NCBI RefSeq assembly: GCF_007827365.1
Contig: NZ_VISI01000002.1
Coordinates: 2,423,001 to 2,487,000 of the forward strand
Reading direction: 5' to 3'
DNA from: Olleya sp. Hel_I_94
Lineage (GTDB): Bacteria; Bacteroidota; Bacteroidia; Flavobacteriales; Flavobacteriaceae
Length of the DNA: 64,000 bases
The notes beneath the pieces are model-generated. The model made no database searches, was not told the origin of the DNA, and saw nothing but the letters and a program-made list of their open reading frames with translations. Within the stretch, counting starts at the first letter, position 1. The number at the start of each line of letters is the position of its first letter. A program made the translations under genes and the position numbers. Below, one piece after another: positions 62,475 to 64,000 of this stretch.

Positions 62475-62981
62475 TTAAAAATGATTAATTAGGTTTTTAT
62501 ATAATTCTATAATTGGTTCTATTGGATCAGTCCAATTATCAAATTCTAGATGATAGTTAGTTTCAATGCTCCAAACATTATCATATTGACAAGTTATATT
62601 TGGATCAAATTTTTCTTTATTAGCAATTTCACTTAGTATGTTTAATGCGTTGTTTTTACTTAAGAAGTACTTTAGATTTGAATGTTCTGTTGTAACATTT
62701 AGTCTGCTTTTTTTTTGTAAAAACAGATTTTTTAAATGAGATGTGGTATTTACAGTAAAAGGTATTGGATGAAGTGTATCATTTAGTTGACAGCGTATAG
62801 TTGTAATATAATTGGTTCCTGTCTGATTTATTATGGTAAAAAGATTGTCTTTATAGGTAAAGGTTATTTTATAAATAACGTTAGGACTGCGGACTCCCAT
62901 ACCAATGGATATGTTTTCATCTGTAAAATAAAATTGTCCATTTTCTTTTTCGGCTAAATTCTTGAAAAATTCTTTGTACAT
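62475..62981 (-). CDS. Hypothetical protein
   Basis: 168 residues, soluble, no signal peptide, family not recognised. It contains ENGQFYFTDENISIGMGVRS, YKDNLFTIINQTGTNYITTI and YDNVWSIETNYHLEFDNWTD. It may lead a small minus-strand unit with the two short membrane-protein frames that follow. AT content is slightly above its neighbours. Confidence 0.65.
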   Translation of the reverse strand: MYKEFFKNLAEKENGQFYFTDENISIGMGVRSPNVIYKITFTYKDNLFTIINQTGTNYITTIRCQLNDTLHPIPFTVNTTSHLKNLFLQKKSRLNVTTEHSNLKYFLSKNNALNILSEIANKEKFDPNITCQYDNVWSIETNYHLEFDNWTDPIEPIIELYKNLINHF

Positions 62982-63046
62982 ATACTGTTGATTGTTACTA
63001 CATCCAATTTAGTAAAAATTTTAGAAACTAATCTGAAGGTTTAATC

Positions 63047-63625
63047 CTACCTATAAAAATTCATTTCATCTAAATAAGACCAAACATGTTCTGGCAATAA
63101 CGGTTTTATGTTTTTACCAGCTTTAATACTGTTTCGTATTAAAGTAGACGATATCTCCATTATTGGAGCCTCAATATGGTGTATTTTTGGGTGGTTATCA
63201 AATTGGGTTTCTACTTTACCATCACTTATTCTAGGATAGACATAAATGTTGTGATGGTCTAAAATAACCTGATAGTTTTTCCATTTATGGAAGCTTTTTA
63301 AATTGTCTTCTCCCATAATTAGCGAGAATTCTTTTTCAGGATATTTCTCTGTTAAATAGGCTAATGTATTAACAGTGTAATTGGGTTGTGGTAAGTTAAA
63401 CTCGATATCACTTTCTTTAAGTGTATCATAGTCTTTAGTCGCTAGATATACCATTTCTAAACGATGATGGTTATCTAACAGCGTGCTTTTTTTCTTAAAT
63501 GGATTATGTGGTGTTACCACAAACCAGATTTGGTCTAAGTCGCTATTTTCCACCAATTGGTTAGCAATTATTAAATGTCCAATATGTATTGGATTAAAAG
63601 ATCCAAAGTATAAGCCTATTTTCAT
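63047..63625 (-). CDS. nadD: Nicotinate-nucleotide adenylyltransferase
   Basis: 192 residues. The nucleotidyltransferase motif GSFNPIHIGHL (8-18) and the C-terminal ISSTLIRNSI motif (ISSTxxR) are intact, with FSLIMGEDNLKSFHKW in between. It adenylates nicotinate mononucleotide in NAD synthesis. It starts 33 bp after the gmk stop on the same strand; gmk-nadD is a usual operon in this group. Confidence 0.96.
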   Translation of the reverse strand: MKIGLYFGSFNPIHIGHLIIANQLVENSDLDQIWFVVTPHNPFKKKSTLLDNHHRLEMVYLATKDYDTLKESDIEFNLPQPNYTVNTLAYLTEKYPEKEFSLIMGEDNLKSFHKWKNYQVILDHHNIYVYPRISDGKVETQFDNHPKIHHIEAPIMEISSTLIRNSIKAGKNIKPLLPEHVWSYLDEMNFYR

Positions 63626-63658
63626 TGCGTTATCAACACTAGTATAAACGTGTTGTAA

Positions 63659-64000
63659 TTATTTATTTATAAAATCACTAACTAAATGCTCTGCTTCGGT
63701 TAGCGCTTTTTCAAGATTATCATTTTCTATAATAACATCAAATAAAGGTGCTGTAGCTAGCTCTGCACTGGCTTTACTAATGCGCATATTAATTTTGTCG
63801 TCACTTTCTGTCTTACGTTTTTTTAAACGTATTTTAAGCTCGTCAATACTTGGTGGCTTTACAAAAATAGCGATGGTTTGTTCCGGAAATTTACGTTTTA
63901 TACGTAAGCCACCAGACACATCTATATCAAAAATCACATTTTTGCCTAAAGCCCAAATGCGCTCGACTTCGGTTTTTAAAGTGCCATAAAAGTTGTCTCT
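63659..64000 (-). CDS. gmk: Guanylate kinase (5' part outside window)
   Basis: The frame is open at the right window edge, so the start and the P-loop lie outside; the last ~113 residues are present. RDNFYGTLKTEVERIWALGK, VIFDIDVSGGLRIKRKFP, IFVKPPSIDELKIRLKKRKT and the C-terminal helix TEAEHLVSDFINK match the GMP kinase core and lid. It phosphorylates GMP to GDP. An ATG inside the frame (63937) is not the start, because conserved sequence continues upstream of it. Confidence 0.95.
   Translation of the reverse strand, partial: RDNFYGTLKTEVERIWALGKNVIFDIDVSGGLRIKRKFPEQTIAIFVKPPSIDELKIRLKKRKTESDDKINMRISKASAELATAPLFDVIIENDNLEKALTEAEHLVSDFINK

Noticed and set aside
1..64000. rRNA, tRNA, integrase, transposase or phage genes
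   Set aside because: Intergenic gaps are short and none contains a cloverleaf-like or CCA-ending sequence that I could recognise, and no protein shows integrase or transposase motifs.

Overview
The window looks like chromosomal DNA from a member of the Flavobacteriaceae (Bacteroidota). It is AT-rich, carries two exported proteins with type IX secretion (T9SS) type B sorting domains and a PorP/SprF partner, has a Bat (aerotolerance) operon and a HmuY-type heme locus, and its promoters carry the Bacteroidota -7 box TAnnTTTG. No rRNA, tRNA, CRISPR array, transposase or phage gene was seen. Which genus it is cannot be decided from the sequence alone.

Layout. 1-7102 (minus): a PorP/SprF protein (runs off the left edge) and a 2068-residue modular adhesin with an internal near-identical duplication. 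7283-17717: penicillin-binding protein 1C and a thioester-containing alpha-2-macroglobulin, the usual pair, here separated by a second T9SS cargo gene and a small membrane protein. 17973-21316: an ALDH7-type aldehyde dehydrogenase, then an OmpA-like protein and a membrane-anchored helix-hairpin-helix protein. 21521-24332 (minus): aldo/keto reductase, SDR and AlbA_2 proteins. 24493-33787: complete MoxR-DUF58-BatX-BatA-B-C-D-E operon. 33849-40577: a cluster with two SulP anion transporters and two beta-carbonic anhydrases, likely for bicarbonate supply. 40581-42696: cvpA-like gene, a conserved small gene and pheS. 42829-49677: GbsR/MarR regulator, RND efflux pump with its outer-membrane channel, and a TetR regulator. 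49764-58567: heme/iron locus. 58633-64000: mixed genes ending in nadD and the 3' part of gmk.

Main points of interest. (1) The TonB-dependent receptor of the heme locus (50879-53020) carries an in-frame TAA at codon 23, just where the signal peptide should be cleaved; every other part of the 713-codon frame is intact, so it looks like a very recent CAA-to-TAA nonsense mutation or a sequencing error. (2) The divergent half of the same locus encodes a periplasmic DUF2271 protein with an ApbE-like flavinylation motif (D-A-L-T-G-A-T-I-S) next to a 730-residue PepSY membrane/flavodoxin/FAD-NADPH reductase fusion. Together they suggest a transmembrane electron route from NADPH to periplasmic heme or iron. 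(3) The two SulP/carbonic anhydrase pairs form a possible inorganic-carbon module. (4) Two dispersed repeats occur: a ~95-bp intergenic element with conserved ends (41536-41634 and 59093-59182), and a short palindrome GCTTTCGCGGAAGC found both between genes and inside coding genes, where it encodes AFAES-like peptides. (5) A near-perfect 26-bp inverted repeat abuts the promoter of the efflux operon.
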